DNA of 64,000 bases from JBBQFI01 sp038237805 (GTDB taxonomy: Bacteria > Verrucomicrobiota > Verrucomicrobiia > Chthoniobacterales > UBA10450): the NCBI GenBank assembly GCA_038237805.1, contig JBBRYI010000001.1:1-64000 (forward strand), written 5' to 3'. The position numbers and the translations under genes are program-made. Shown here piece after piece: positions 18,068 to 26,172 of this stretch; the stretch's first letter is position 1, and each line of letters begins with the position of its first letter. Under the pieces are notes generated by a model. The model searched no databases, was not told where the DNA came from, and was given only the letters and a program-made list of their open reading frames with translations.

Positions 18068-18772
18068 TTATTCCGCGATGTAGAGAATCCGGCCGCACTG
18101 CTCGCAGCTCACAATTTCTTTGCCGGCTTTTACCTGCACCACAGTTTGCGTTGTCACTTTCATGTGACAACCAGTGCAAACTTCGTGCTCGAGCGCGACG
18201 ATGGCGGCATCACCTTTACTCGCGAAAAGTCGCTCGAAACGACTGAGGACATCTTCGTCGATCTTCGCTGCGATCTCTCCGCGTTCCGTTGTCAATTCCG
18301 CCAAGCGTCCCTGCAGCGTTGTTCCTTTTGTATCCAGATCGGCTAGCTGGCGCGTGATCGATTCCTTCGCCGCACCCGCCTTTTTTTCTTCGGCCGCAAT
18401 CTCCGTCTTAAGATTGTCCGCCTGCTCCATCAACTCGAGTTCCTGATCTTCGATCTGTTGAATTTCTCTTTCGTAGCGTTCGATCTCGTGACCCAGGGCT
18501 TGGAACTCATCGTTCTTGCGTGTCTCGTATTGCTGCGTCTTCAGGCGCGCAATGCTCGTAGTGCGCGTGCCGACATCCAGTTCCATTCTTTTGCGGTCGA
18601 CCTCGACCTGACGCGCCTTTTGCTTAATCGCTTCCAGTGCGGCCGCGTTTGCCGCCAGCTGTTCCTCGAGATGCTTTCGTTGTAATGGCAGCGTCTTGGT
18701 TTCGTTCTGGATTTGTCTGATCTTTTGCTGCCGATCTTGCAGTACGAGGAGTTGCTCCAGTTCCGATTGCAC
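18068..18772 (-). CDS. C4-type zinc ribbon, coiled-coil protein
   Basis: 234 residues. About residues 10-170 form a long coiled coil rich in Glu, Lys and Gln (LVLQDRQQKIRQIQNETK onward). The C-terminus is a zinc ribbon, CTGCHMK and CEQCGRILY, with four cysteines. This matches the DUF164/zf-RING_7 group, whose chlamydial member CdsZ works with secretion machinery; elsewhere the role is poorly defined. It is followed after 9 bases by the MOSC gene on its promoter-proximal side, so it may be co-transcribed with nagZ and MOSC. Confidence 0.85.
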   Translation of the reverse strand: MQSELEQLLVLQDRQQKIRQIQNETKTLPLQRKHLEEQLAANAAALEAIKQKARQVEVDRKRMELDVGTRTTSIARLKTQQYETRKNDEFQALGHEIERYEREIQQIEDQELELMEQADNLKTEIAAEEKKAGAAKESITRQLADLDTKGTTLQGRLAELTTERGEIAAKIDEDVLSRFERLFASKGDAAIVALEHEVCTGCHMKVTTQTVVQVKAGKEIVSCEQCGRILYIAE

Positions 18773-18781
18773 GCGCGAATG

Positions 18782-19261
18782 TTATGGGCTCTGTCCGAGC
18801 CCGTCAATCGAGTCGCCGACGGCAACTTCGCCTTCGTTGAGAATCGCTGCATACAAGCCGCCGCGATGCACGAGGCCACGCAAAGTGGCGGGTTGCCTGG
18901 TTAATCGCACCAGGTGCGTGCATGGTTCGCACAAGCGAAGTCCGCGCATGCGCACATCGCCGACTTTGAATTCCTTGCCGACAAGATCATTCAGACGCAC
19001 GCCACGCGTGAGAACGTTACGTCTGCTTTCCGCCGCAGTCAGCGATGTGCCCGACTCGCGCTCAAAAGCTTCGATCGCTTCCGATTCAATCAGCGACAAG
19101 TCGCGCTGACCTTTATGATTTGAAAACGTGCCGATGCCAGCGGCGTAACGATCTCCGTCGAGGCCGCGTCCCGGCAAGGCGCGCACGCGTTCAACCGCGC
19201 GAGGCAACTCCTCCGCTTTGGGCGCGATATAAATGGCAAGCACTGTTCCCGACTCGCTCAT
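18782..19261 (-). CDS. MOSC domain protein
   Basis: 159 residues from MSESGTVLAIYIAP. The MOSC fold shows GRGLDGDRYAAGIGTFS at about residue 30, SRRNVLTRGVRLNDLVGKEF, and the probable sulfur-carrying cysteine in LCEPCTHL. MOSC domains handle sulfur in molybdenum-cofactor sulfurases and related reductases; the partner is not visible here. The start lies 4 bases from the nagZ stop, so the two are probably one transcript. Confidence 0.88.
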   Translation of the reverse strand: MSESGTVLAIYIAPKAEELPRAVERVRALPGRGLDGDRYAAGIGTFSNHKGQRDLSLIESEAIEAFERESGTSLTAAESRRNVLTRGVRLNDLVGKEFKVGDVRMRGLRLCEPCTHLVRLTRQPATLRGLVHRGGLYAAILNEGEVAVGDSIDGLGQSP

Positions 19262-19265
19262 ATAG

Positions 19266-20447
19266 TTAATAAAGCTCCACCGGCGACCGGCTCGCATCTT
19301 CAACGCTGAGAATTTTCGCCCGCTCTTCACCCAATACTGCGATGCGCAAATTCCAAATCTCCTCATTTATCTTTCGAAAGGACTCCTCGGAAAACGGATC
19401 CGGTTTCACCAGTTTCTTTTTGAAAGCATCGACACTTTCAAGCGCGCGATCGATTTGCGAATGCGGCAATCTCCTCAACGTCGCGTGCACTTTGTCAATG
19501 GCGGCTACGCGGTGACAAATCATCGTCAGATCATTACCGGCCGCGAGCGCGAGCTGAATTGTTTCGTCGAGATCGTATTCATTGAGGATCGCGCCCATGT
19601 CGAGATCGTCGGTCATGATCAGGCCATCAAAGCCAAACTCTTCGCGCAATAATTTCGTCACAATGCGATGCGAAAGCGAAGCCGGCATTTTGCGTGGCTC
19701 GAACGACGGATACCACCCATGACAAATCATCATGCTATCAACTTTCCTTAGATTGGAGCGATTGACCTCAAGCGCCCGCGGCGTCGCTTCGCTCGAAGGC
19801 GCGGGCGGTTCGGGTGAACCACCCCTACCCATAAATGCGCGAAATACCGCTAGTTCTTCCGCATCTAGTTGGTCGCGGGTGCGCTCGATTTTCGGCAGCT
19901 CGTGGTGCGCATCGAGCGTCGCCGCGGAATAGCCGGGGAAATGTTTTCCGCAGCTCGCGATCCCCTGCTCCCGCATCGCATCGTTGAATGCGCCTGCCAG
20001 CCTAACGACTTCTTCGACAGTTTTGCCATAACAACGGCCGCGCAAAGAATTGTCCGCTTCATCGTCGAACGAAATATCGAGCACAGGGCAGAGATCGAGA
20101 TTGAATCCGAAAAGCCGGAGGAGACGGCCGGTGATATCGCCGTGTTGCCTAACGAGTTCGACGTCGCCTTTCTCGCGCAATTGCTGCGCATTAGGCGGTT
20201 CGTTCCCGATCAAGCGCAAACGTGAAACGCGTCCACCTTCCTGATCGATCGTAATGATCGGCTCCACTTCGCTGATCGCGCGCAAATCGCCGAGCAACCG
20301 GCGCACTTGTGCCGGGCTCTTAATATTGCGACCAAAAATGATGAAGCCGCCTGGCTGCACCCGCCGAAACAACTCAGCGCTTTCATGGTCGAGCTCCGGC
20401 CCGGGCACACCGGTAAGGATCAGTTGACCGAGCGAATCGGCATTCAT
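19266..20447 (-). CDS. nagZ: Beta-N-acetylhexosaminidase NagZ (GH3)
   Basis: 393 residues. GH3 N-terminal domain: GGFIIFGRNI, the substrate loop IDQEGGRVSRLR, LNPxxD-like FNLDLCPVLDI, the flexible KHFPGYSAATLDAHHELP with the acid/base His-Asp pair, and the nucleophile Asp in IMTDDLDMGAI. It removes GlcNAc from muropeptides during peptidoglycan recycling. About 25 extra Pro/Ser-rich residues (roughly 208-234, coded by 19750-19829) interrupt the loop before DSMMICH and correspond to a palindromic DNA insert. The next gene in the divergent direction encodes NamZ. Dispersed motif copies lie at 20001 and 20148. Confidence 0.93.
   Translation of the reverse strand: MNADSLGQLILTGVPGPELDHESAELFRRVQPGGFIIFGRNIKSPAQVRRLLGDLRAISEVEPIITIDQEGGRVSRLRLIGNEPPNAQQLREKGDVELVRQHGDITGRLLRLFGFNLDLCPVLDISFDDEADNSLRGRCYGKTVEEVVRLAGAFNDAMREQGIASCGKHFPGYSAATLDAHHELPKIERTRDQLDAEELAVFRAFMGRGGSPEPPAPSSEATPRALEVNRSNLRKVDSMMICHGWYPSFEPRKMPASLSHRIVTKLLREEFGFDGLIMTDDLDMGAILNEYDLDETIQLALAAGNDLTMICHRVAAIDKVHATLRRLPHSQIDRALESVDAFKKKLVKPDPFSEESFRKINEEIWNLRIAVLGEERAKILSVEDASRSPVELY
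19773..19807. repeat. Palindrome inside nagZ
   Basis: CGCCCGCG (19773-19780) pairs with CGCGGGCG (19800-19807) within an 80-base segment that encodes an extra Pro/Ser-rich stretch absent from typical NagZ. This fits an in-frame insertion of a mobile palindromic element, by inference. Confidence 0.5.
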
Positions 20448-20471
20448 ACTGTCGCCAAACTAAATTCGATC

Positions 20472-21674
20472 ATGCGCGGCGAAAATAAAAAACGCATTCT
20501 TCTTTTCATTGCAACGCTCGTCTGCTGCGCCACGGCTCGAGCGACAGTCGATCTTGGCATCGATGTGCTGGCGCAGCGCGATTACGCGATTCTTGCGGGC
20601 AAGCGCGTTGGCCTCATCACAAACCAGACCGGCATCGATTCGCACGGAGTCCGTACCCGCGTGCTTCTGAAAAAGCATTGCAATCTCGTTGCGCTTTACA
20701 CACCGGAGCATGGGTTGGACGGGACGGAAAAGGCCGGACGTTATGTAAAATCGCGGCGCGATCGGATCACTGGATTGATCGCCCATTCGCTTTACGGCCC
20801 GACGCGCAAACCGACGCCGGAAATGTTGCGCGGAATCGAAGTGCTTGTTTTCGACATGCAGGACATCGGTTGCCGCGGTTACACCTATATCAGCACGATG
20901 GGACGTTGCATGGAAGCAGCGGGCGAAAATCATATTCCATTCGTGGTTCTCGATCGTCCGAATCCGCTCGGTGGAAATCGCATCGAAGGGCCTTCGGTCG
21001 AACCGCAATGGATTTCATTCGTCGGTCAGTTCCCGATTCCCGCCGTCCACGGTCTGACGGTCGGCGAGCTCGCCAAAATGGTGAACGCTAAAGGTTGGAT
21101 GGCGGCGCGCTGCGATCTGACCGTGGTGCCAATGCGGGGCTGGGCTCGTAACTACGTTTGGGCAAACACTGGATTGCGCTGGATTCCGACGTCACCAAAC
21201 ATTCCGCATGGCACTTCGCCGCTTTATTACGCCGCGACAGGAACCGTCGGCGAATTGAGCGGACCGGAATGCGGTGTGGGGGCATCAGCACCGTTCGAAA
21301 GCATCTCGGCGCGATTTTTGAACGCGACCAGTTTCACGCGCTACCTGCGGTCTTTGGACATGCCGGGAGTTTACTTCAGCGAATTTCGTAGCGGTCGCTC
21401 CCAGGGAACGGCGCTGAAGATCGAGCCACACGCGGGCGCCGATCTGACTGCGCTCGGAGTTTACATGCTCGCGGAAATGAATCGCTACGCGAAACCGGAT
21501 CTTTTTCGGCGAACCCCGCGCAGCAAGCTCGACATTTTTTTCAAAGTTTACGGCGGCTCCTCGATTCGCTCGCAAATCGAACGAGGCGTTTCGCCCGAGC
21601 GCATCGTCGGCGCATGGCAAAACAACGTGCAAAACTTTCGACGGGAACGCAGTGCCTATTTACTATATAACTAG
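20472..21674 (+). CDS. Exo-beta-N-acetylmuramidase NamZ-like (DUF1343, GH171)
   Basis: 400 residues from MRGENKKRILLFIATL, a signal peptide cut after about ATARA; the frame extends upstream but only antisense to nagZ. DUF1343 features: GKRVGLITNQTGID, LVALYTPEHGLDG, DMQDIGCRGYTYISTM, VLDRPNPLGGNRIEGP, and SPNIPHGTSPLYYAATG. The characterised member, Bacillus NamZ, releases MurNAc from the non-reducing end of muropeptides, the step after NagZ removes GlcNAc. The divergent nagZ start is 24 bases away, which supports this assignment. nadD follows 18 bases downstream. Confidence 0.9.
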   Translation: MRGENKKRILLFIATLVCCATARATVDLGIDVLAQRDYAILAGKRVGLITNQTGIDSHGVRTRVLLKKHCNLVALYTPEHGLDGTEKAGRYVKSRRDRITGLIAHSLYGPTRKPTPEMLRGIEVLVFDMQDIGCRGYTYISTMGRCMEAAGENHIPFVVLDRPNPLGGNRIEGPSVEPQWISFVGQFPIPAVHGLTVGELAKMVNAKGWMAARCDLTVVPMRGWARNYVWANTGLRWIPTSPNIPHGTSPLYYAATGTVGELSGPECGVGASAPFESISARFLNATSFTRYLRSLDMPGVYFSEFRSGRSQGTALKIEPHAGADLTALGVYMLAEMNRYAKPDLFRRTPRSKLDIFFKVYGGSSIRSQIERGVSPERIVGAWQNNVQNFRRERSAYLLYN

Positions 21675-21692
21675 GCAGTAGAAGCGGCTCCA

Positions 21693-22259
21693 TTGAAAAA
21701 AATCGGCATCTACGGCGGGACATTCGATCCGATTCACCACGGACATCTCATCCTCGCACGCGACGCATGTGAGACGCTCGATCTGGAAAAAATGATCTTC
21801 GTTCCGGCGGCCGCGTCACCGCACAAAATTGATAGGGCCTCAGCTTCCCCTCAAATTCGATGGGAAATGGTGCGCAAGGCAATTGAGGGTGAGCCACGAT
21901 TTGCAGTTGATGATTGCGAACTGCGTCGCGATCCGCCCTCTTTTACCATCGATACAGTCGAAACCATTCAGAAACGCGAAGCAGGCGCGCAATTTTTTTA
22001 CTGCATCGGCGAGGACAACGCTTCTAGCCTAACGAGTTGGCATCGGTTTCCGGAATTGCAGAAGATGGTGCAATTCGTAATTCTCGACCGGCGAGATTTC
22101 AAAAGCAAAACTGATTACCCCGTGATTCGAAGGCATATCGACATCTCGGCCACCGAAATTAGGAAACGAGTTGCCGAAGGCCGTTCGATTCGCTATCTCG
22201 TACCGCGTGCGGTTGAGGAAATCATCAGCCGCGAGCAGTTATACAGGGAGCCGAAATAA
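21693..22259 (+). CDS. nadD: Nicotinate-nucleotide adenylyltransferase NadD
   Basis: 188 residues. Shows GGTFDPIHHGHL at the N-terminus (nucleotidyltransferase HxGH) and ISATEIRKR near the end. It makes nicotinate adenine dinucleotide from NaMN and ATP in NAD synthesis. The only start after the upstream stop is TTG at 21693. The stop TAA at 22257-22259 overlaps the proposed rsfS start (ATAA). It carries a CCTAACGAGT that encodes Leu-Thr-Ser at 22028. Confidence 0.95.
   Translation: MKKIGIYGGTFDPIHHGHLILARDACETLDLEKMIFVPAAASPHKIDRASASPQIRWEMVRKAIEGEPRFAVDDCELRRDPPSFTIDTVETIQKREAGAQFFYCIGEDNASSLTSWHRFPELQKMVQFVILDRRDFKSKTDYPVIRRHIDISATEIRKRVAEGRSIRYLVPRAVEEIISREQLYREPK
22245..22250 (+). promoter_or_regulatory. 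Strong ribosome-binding site for rsfS
   Basis: AGGGAG, 5 bases before ATA at 22256. No ATG, GTG or TTG in the rsfS frame lies between the in-frame stop at 22214 and GTG at 22325, so this site argues for initiation at ATA. Confidence 0.6.
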
Positions 22260-22621
22260 TCGAAGCGGAAAATTTAGCAAAACGTTGCGCCGAGCTGGCT
22301 GCGGATAAAAAAGCAGAGGAGATCGTGGTGCTCGACCTGCGCGAGATCTCGACCTTCACAGACTTTTTCGTGATCTGTTCCGCCGCGTCGGAACCGCAAC
22401 TAAAAGCGATTGCGGGCGAAATCGAAGCGCGGCTCAAGGAAGATCACAAAATCCGCGCCGCCGCCGTGGATGGATTTCCGGCGAGCCAATGGATCGTGCT
22501 CGATTATATGCAGGTTGTGGTGCACGTATTTCACAAGGAAAAACGCGCCTTTTACAGCCTCGAAGATCTATGGGGCGACGCCCCCCGAATCGCTTGGGAA
22601 ACGATGGCTACGCAAAATTAA
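22256..22621 (+). CDS. rsfS: Ribosome silencing factor RsfS, apparent ATA start
   Basis: 121 residues if started at 22256: IIEAENLAKRCAEL, then KKAEEIVVLDLREISTFTDF, FVICSAASEPQLKAIA, VDGFPASQWIVLDYMQVVVHVF and YSLEDLWGDAP. These are the family's conserved blocks. RsfS binds uL14 and keeps ribosomal subunits apart in starvation. Starting at the first standard codon, GTG 22325, would remove the N-terminal helix. ATA overlaps the nadD stop as ATAA; a single G in place of A at 22258 would give the common ATGA overlap. It follows nadD, the usual partner gene. Confidence 0.85.
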   Translation: MIEAENLAKRCAELAADKKAEEIVVLDLREISTFTDFFVICSAASEPQLKAIAGEIEARLKEDHKIRAAAVDGFPASQWIVLDYMQVVVHVFHKEKRAFYSLEDLWGDAPRIAWETMATQN

Positions 22622-22624
22622 TTG

Positions 22625-23386
22625 CTATGGCTTCCGGGAAGCAGTCGGAGAAGTCGTCGGTGCCGGCGCTGTTGCAGGCGGCGCGCTTGCTGATGGCGCC
22701 GGTTTAATGTCCACCAGCTCCACTTCAAAGATCAGAGTCGCGTTCGGCCCGATCTCCTGGCCGGCGCCGCGCGGTCCGTATGCGAGCCCAGCAGGAACGA
22801 AGAGTTGATACTTCGCGCCTTTCTTCATCAGCTGCAAAGCTTCCGTCCAGCCTTTGATAACTCCATTGACCGGGAACGTCACAGGCTCATTGCGTTTATA
22901 AGAACTGTCGAATTCCGTGCCGTTGATCAGCGTCCCGCGATAATTAGTTACAACAGTGTCGGTTTCCTTCGGGGATGGGCCGCTGCCTTCTTTCATGACC
23001 TTGTATTGCAATCCACTGGCTGTTGTCTTCACGCCGGGCTTCGTCTTGTTCTCAGCGAGAAATTTCTCGCCTTCGGCCGCATTCTTCTGCGCCGCCTCTT
23101 GCATCTTCGCCTGTTGTTTTTCCGTCAGCTCTTTCGAGAAGGTGGTCATCGTTTCCTTGATCTGCTCCTCAGTAAGCTGAGGCTTTGCGCCGGAAAGGGC
23201 GTCTTTAAGTCCGGCAGACAAAACGTCCGCATTGATATCAATGTTTTGCTTTTTCAACGTCGACCCGATATCCAGACCGATGCTGTAACTGACTTTATCT
23301 TTGGAATCTTTTAACGCCGGTTTCTCTTCCGCCGAGACGGCGGTAACAAAAGTGAGTGCAATAATAGCAATGGATAGACTTTTCAT
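22625..23386 (-). CDS. FKBP-type peptidyl-prolyl isomerase, exported
   Basis: 253 residues from MKSLSIAIIALTFVTAVSAEE, a signal peptide. An N-terminal dimerisation domain as in FkpA/Mip (KVSYSIGLDIGSTLKKQNID, LSAGLKDAL) is followed by a long helix and the FKBP domain (ASGLQYKVMKEGSG, GTEFDSSYKRNEPVTFPV, GWTEALQLMKKGAKYQLFVP, LAYGPRGAG, LIFEVELVDI). A Pro/Ala/Ser-rich tail ends the protein. Known role: folding of exported proteins. It converges on rsfS, with 3 bases between the stops. Confidence 0.93.
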   Translation of the reverse strand: MKSLSIAIIALTFVTAVSAEEKPALKDSKDKVSYSIGLDIGSTLKKQNIDINADVLSAGLKDALSGAKPQLTEEQIKETMTTFSKELTEKQQAKMQEAAQKNAAEGEKFLAENKTKPGVKTTASGLQYKVMKEGSGPSPKETDTVVTNYRGTLINGTEFDSSYKRNEPVTFPVNGVIKGWTEALQLMKKGAKYQLFVPAGLAYGPRGAGQEIGPNATLIFEVELVDIKPAPSASAPPATAPAPTTSPTASRKP

Positions 23387-23471
23387 AAGTAATGCGAGTT
23401 GGGCTTCGGTCGCGGAAGTCTGCACGCTAGTGGATAAGCGACGGGCGTCAAGGCGGTCGCTTCGTTTATTG

Positions 23472-24254
23472 GTGGTTAGGCAAAGTTGTCTCTGTCTCCT
23501 GGCGCTAGGGTTCCTGAACGCAGCCGGCGCGCTTTCCGCTTTGACCTTGTCGGACGCCGATGCGCACCTAATCGGCAGGAAGATCTGGCAAAATGAATGC
23601 AATGGAACGGTTGCCGGACTCACTTCCTGGAATGAGGGCGAAAACTTCGCTTCGCTTGGAATCGGTCACTTCATCTGGTATCCCAAAGGCGTGCGCGGTC
23701 CGTTCGATGAAAGCTTCCCGAAGCTGGTCAATTTTATCTCACGGCACGGGGCCAAATTTCCCACTCTCCTCCTTGCGCCTAACGAGTTATCTTGCCCATG
23801 GCCGACGCGTCGCGAATTTCTTAATGCCCAAGAGACGACCAAAATGAAGCAATTGCGCCGCTTTCTCGGCGATACGGTCGATTTGCAGACGCAATTCATG
23901 ATCGCGCGTTTACAGGAATCATTGCCCGAGATGCTCGCGCAAGCGCCATCGGCCGAGCGGTCAAAAATAGAGCGAAATTTTAGCAATCTCGGATCCACCC
24001 CAAATGGTTGTTACGCTTTGGTTGATTACGTGAATTTCAAAGGCGAAGGGACTTTGCTCAGCGAACGTTATCACGGCGAGGGATGGGGCCTTCTACAAGT
24101 TCTCGAAGGAATGCGGCAGCCTTCTCTGGACGAGTTCGCGCATTCGGCCGAAACTGTTTTACGTCGCCGGGTGCACGATTCCCCTCCCCAGCGGAACGAA
24201 TCACGCTGGCTCCCGGGATGGTTGAATCGCATTCATAGTTATACGAAAGAATGA
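23472..24254 (+). CDS. Exported protein of unknown function, possibly lysozyme-like
   Basis: About 260 residues from GTG 23472 (TTG 23469 is an alternative); either choice gives a signal peptide (CLCLLALGFLNAAGALSA). The conserved-looking block is IWQNECNGTVAGLTSWNEGE, then ASLGIGHFIWYPKG, GPFDESFPKLV and YVNFKGEG. The spacing of an early Glu and a GIGHF strand loosely recalls GH24-type lysozymes (E...TIGYGH), but this is a weak inference. It overlaps the next gene, an L,D-transpeptidase, by 4 bases (ATGA), which supports a cell-wall role. A CCTAACGAGT at 23778 encodes Pro-Asn-Glu. Confidence 0.7.
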   Translation: MVRQSCLCLLALGFLNAAGALSALTLSDADAHLIGRKIWQNECNGTVAGLTSWNEGENFASLGIGHFIWYPKGVRGPFDESFPKLVNFISRHGAKFPTLLLAPNELSCPWPTRREFLNAQETTKMKQLRRFLGDTVDLQTQFMIARLQESLPEMLAQAPSAERSKIERNFSNLGSTPNGCYALVDYVNFKGEGTLLSERYHGEGWGLLQVLEGMRQPSLDEFAHSAETVLRRRVHDSPPQRNESRWLPGWLNRIHSYTKE

Positions 24255-24895
24255 GTGTGCATCGTGTCGCCCTGCGATTCTTATTGGTTATAGCCGGAAT
24301 CCTGGCCGGCTTACAGTTTTCATCGGCGCAAATTCGCCGCCCTCCGGCGCCCGCCCCCAGTCAACCCGCGCGCGCAGCTTCGCAGCCTCTTCGCAAAGCG
24401 ACGGATTTAATTCGCAAGCAGGACCCGATCAGCATCAATCAGCAACTCCTGGCGAAGGTAAGCCCCGATGATATGCACATCATCGTTTCCATTCCGAAGC
24501 AGCGCGCCTATCTCATGACCGGCGAACAAGTGGTCATCGATAGTCCAATCTCCTCGGGAAAACGCGGCCATTCTTCACCGACCGGAAAATTTACCGTTCT
24601 CGAAAAAGATAAGAGTCATCACTCCACTCTCTACGGCGACTTTCGTGACTCACATGGACGCATTGTGCGGGCTGGTGTGAGCGCGCGGATCGATGCCGCG
24701 CCGAGCGGCACGCATTTTGTCGGCGCGGAAATGAAGTGGTTTATGCGCCTAACCGGCGATGGCGTCGGGATGCATGTCGGAATTCTTCCGGGGTATCCTG
24801 CTTCTCATGGTTGCATTCGAATGCCATCTCAAGCGGCCGAGCTGTTTTACGCGCATGTAAAGGTTGGCACTCCTGCGGAAGTGCAGCCGCCCTAG
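24251..24895 (+). CDS. L,D-transpeptidase (YkuD family), exported
   Basis: 214 residues. Signal peptide (FLLVIAGILAGLQFSSA), a Pro/Ala-rich linker, then the YkuD domain: IIVSIPKQRAYLMTGEQVV, SGKRGHSSPTGKFTV, and the catalytic MHVGILPGYPASHGCIRMP with His and Cys. It forms 3-3 crosslinks or anchors proteins in peptidoglycan. Its start overlaps the upstream gene (ATGA) and its last 4 bases overlap the convergent cinA stop. Confidence 0.93.
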   Translation: MSVHRVALRFLLVIAGILAGLQFSSAQIRRPPAPAPSQPARAASQPLRKATDLIRKQDPISINQQLLAKVSPDDMHIIVSIPKQRAYLMTGEQVVIDSPISSGKRGHSSPTGKFTVLEKDKSHHSTLYGDFRDSHGRIVRAGVSARIDAAPSGTHFVGAEMKWFMRLTGDGVGMHVGILPGYPASHGCIRMPSQAAELFYAHVKVGTPAEVQPP

Positions 24896-26130
24896 TCTTC
24901 CGTCAGCAATCGTTCACGTAGAAGATTGAGCGCGGCTTGCGTGGCGAGCTGCTTGAATGTCTCGCGATCGCTCGCAAAATTGAAATGCCTAACGAGTGTC
25001 GGGGCGTTGTTGGAAGAAAGCGCTATGTAAACCGTGCCGACCGGCTTCTTTTCTGATCCACCGGTTGGTCCGGCGATTCCCGTTGTCGCAAGTGCATGAA
25101 TTGCGCCGGTTCGCGCGCGAGCGGCTTCGGCCATCGCCTGCGCGACCGGTTTGCTGACAGAGCCGTGCTTGCTGATCAGGGATTCGTCGACACCAAGCGC
25201 CGCTATCTTCATTTCCGTCGCATAGGTAACAAATCCACCCACGAATATTTTCGACGCGCCCGGAATATTCGTTAGGCGATGTGCGAGCAGGCCGCCGGTG
25301 CACGATTCTGCTGTGGTCACCGTTTCGTTCCGCTGGGTCAGCAAACGCACAATCACCTGCTCCAATTCTTCCTTGCCGGAGGAGAAGATTGAATTCCCGA
25401 GCGTCGACTTCAAGATCGATTCCGCCTGCGCGACGGCGGTGGGATTTCCGATGATACGCAAATCGACTTCGCCCGGACGCGAGCAGTAGCCGAGTTCGAT
25501 ATCCGGGATTGCCAGAATGCTTTTTCCGACTGCTTCTTCAACGAGAGACTCGCCCATCCCGGTAATGCGATAGGTGCGCTGCTCCTTCTGAGTAACACTC
25601 GGGCTTATCGTGCGCAGGATCGGCGCGACTGATTGGAGAAACATCGGCTGCAATTCGCGCGGTGGTCCTGGCAGCAAAAATAAATGAGGCGAATGGCTGG
25701 CCGAACTCACATGCGCGCGAAGATATAACCCGGGAGCAGTGCCGTAGCCGTTAGGTAGAACAACTGCACCCTTTGGAACAAGAGCCTGCCGCAAAATGCG
25801 ATCCGTCAATTTCCAACCGCGGCTCGCAAGTCGATGCCGGATCGCGTTTGCAACGCTTTCATCTTCTTCCAGCCTGAGCCCAAGAAGCTCCGCAGCTGCC
25901 TCGCGTGTGACGTCGTCGCTGGTTGGTCCCAAGCCTCCTGTGACGAATATTAAATCCGCAAGCAAGGACTCAGCGAGAGCCTCACCTATTCCGTTCCCAT
26001 CGGGGACCGTGACCTGCCGATCGATCCGCAAACCCAGTGGAAAAATCTCGCGCGCGATAAATCTCAAATGCGTGTTGAGAACATCACCGAGCAAAAGCTC
26101 AGTGCCGGTATTGATCATGATGGTTCTCAT
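24892..26130 (-). CDS. cinA: CinA: competence/damage-inducible protein, nicotinamide-nucleotide amidase
   Basis: 412 residues, two domains. The N-terminal MoCF/COG1058 domain (TGTELLLGDVLNTH, FVTGGLGPTSDDVTREA, LLPGPPRELQPM) is an ADP-ribose pyrophosphatase-like domain. The C-terminal PncC domain (TAESCTGGLLAHRLTNIPGA, GFVTYATEMK, ALATTGIAGPTGG, KPVGTVYIAL) deamidates NMN. In some naturally competent bacteria cinA is co-induced with competence, which is of interest because this gene contains two dispersed motif copies (24988, 25269). Full length. Confidence 0.94.
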   Translation of the reverse strand: MRTIMINTGTELLLGDVLNTHLRFIAREIFPLGLRIDRQVTVPDGNGIGEALAESLLADLIFVTGGLGPTSDDVTREAAAELLGLRLEEDESVANAIRHRLASRGWKLTDRILRQALVPKGAVVLPNGYGTAPGLYLRAHVSSASHSPHLFLLPGPPRELQPMFLQSVAPILRTISPSVTQKEQRTYRITGMGESLVEEAVGKSILAIPDIELGYCSRPGEVDLRIIGNPTAVAQAESILKSTLGNSIFSSGKEELEQVIVRLLTQRNETVTTAESCTGGLLAHRLTNIPGASKIFVGGFVTYATEMKIAALGVDESLISKHGSVSKPVAQAMAEAARARTGAIHALATTGIAGPTGGSEKKPVGTVYIALSSNNAPTLVRHFNFASDRETFKQLATQAALNLLRERLLTED

Positions 26131-26172
26131 TTGCTATCCGAACCTGTAACCGAAATAACCTGCACGGAAGTG

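Noticed and set aside
20307..20471. Upstream extension of the NamZ-like gene
   Set aside because: It overlaps nagZ antisense; starting at 20472 gives a normal signal peptide.
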